From an uncultured Candidatus Poseidoniales archaeon (GTDB lineage Archaea; Thermoplasmatota; Poseidoniia; Poseidoniales; Thalassarchaeaceae), in contig CACJKA010000010.1 in the NCBI GenBank assembly GCA_902593945.1, forward strand, positions 1-44,631: 44,631 nt of DNA, given 5' to 3'. The translations under genes and the position numbers were made by a program. Of this stretch, positions 44,182 to 44,631 are shown one piece after another; position 1 is the stretch's first letter; each line of letters starts with the position of its first letter. The notes below the pieces were generated by a model. The model did no database searches. It was not told where the DNA came from and saw only the letters and a program-made list of their open reading frames with translations.

Positions 44182-44631
44182 TTAATACTCATCTTCTTCA
44201 ACGGAAAGTGAATTTTTTGTAATATCTTTCCCTGATGATGTTTGAGAAAAAATTGAAGTGATTAGATACAAAGAAAAAATAACAAGAATTACTATTGAAG
44301 GATTGAATTTTTCTTCGGCCCATCTACTAGAATCTCCAGGGTAAAAATCAGAATTATCTCCTACTCCATCGCCGTCGGTATCTGATGTTTCATTAGAATC
44401 ATATGGGAATACATCAGAATTATCCCCCATTCCGTCGCCATCTGAATCAAGAAACTCATCCGGATCATTAGGGAAAATATCTGAATTATCCCCTACACCA
44501 TCCTTATCGAAATCTAAGTGTTCTGAAGAATCAAATGGAAATATATCGGAATTATCTCCCACTCCATCACCATCAGAATCCTGATGTTCATTTATGTCAA
44601 AAGGAAATAGATCTGAATTATCTCCCACTCC
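44182..44631 (-). CDS. C-terminal end of a thrombospondin-type-3 repeat surface protein (runs off the right edge)
   Basis: About 149 residues seen, reading frame open to the window end. Five 22-residue repeats of the DSDGDGVGDNSD-IFPFDSSEH type, each with a D-x-D-x-D-G calcium loop, followed by a membrane helix (about 18 residues, VILVIFSLYLITSIF) and a short acidic tail ending VEEDEY. This arrangement is usual for cell-surface proteins of marine archaea. The N-terminus and full domain structure lie outside. Confidence 0.88.
   Translation of the reverse strand, partial: GVGDNSDLFPFDINEHQDSDGDGVGDNSDIFPFDSSEHLDFDKDGVGDNSDIFPNDPDEFLDSDGDGMGDNSDVFPYDSNETSDTDGDGVGDNSDFYPGDSSRWAEEKFNPSIVILVIFSLYLITSIFSQTSSGKDITKNSLSVEEDEY
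44320..44631 (-). repeat. 22-residue thrombospondin type 3 coding repeats
   Basis: Tandem copies with a period of 66 nt, core DGDGVGDNSD, varying at two or three positions per copy. They continue past the right edge. Confidence 0.85.

Overview
The window comes from an AT-rich archaeal genome, most likely a planktonic marine member of the Poseidoniales (Marine Group II) or a close Thermoplasmatota relative. The evidence is a compact rpo7-spt4-rpS24e-rpS27ae operon, an archaeal-type PheS, an archaeal D-aminoacyl-tRNA deacylase, an HVO_0476-type zinc protein, tRNA genes with encoded CCA and U73 in both tRNA-Thr genes, TATA-type promoters, and several very large exported surface proteins. The lineage is inferred from gene content, not from a search.

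Layout. 1-6576 is the N-terminal 2192 residues of a giant exported protein on the minus strand, running off the left edge. 6662-6931 holds tRNA-Thr(GGT) and tRNA-Ser(GGA). 7059-12890 holds a membrane zinc-ribbon protein, a membrane-anchored subtilase, a methyltransferase-like protein, an HVO_0476-type protein, proline dehydrogenase and DtdA. 12966-15264 holds an unknown protein and the transcription/ribosome operon, which is preceded by a GC-rich foldable leader. 15392-21028 is a second giant surface protein (FG-GAP-like plus CARDB-like, with a C-terminal membrane anchor). 21049-25741 is housekeeping: an unknown protein, purC, folD, tRNA-Thr(TGT), a small membrane zinc-ribbon protein and pheS.

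25659-34728 is the most unusual region. It encodes seven exported proteins: a YHYH-domain protein, two SCO1/SenC-like lipoproteins, two small membrane-anchored proteins predicted to have a histidine at the mature N-terminus, and two large LVIVD-type His-rich beta-propeller proteins. I read it as an uncharacterised envelope copper or redox system; that function is inference.

34779-38803 is an accessory island. tRNA-Ala(TGC) has its 3' end duplicated as a 31-bp direct repeat 1135 bp downstream. The repeats enclose a single HEPN/DUF4145-like gene, and a type II restriction-modification pair (C5-methyltransferase fused to SAP, and an MvaI/BcnI-like nuclease) abuts the distal repeat.

38838-44631 holds an S15-family peptidase/esterase, a photolyase with the (6-4)/animal-cryptochrome active-site signature, two candidate microproteins, an MscS channel, tRNA-Glu(TTC) and the C-terminal end of a thrombospondin-type-3 repeat surface protein. 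Where SD motifs or a better ATG argue for it, starts were moved inward from the longest open frame.
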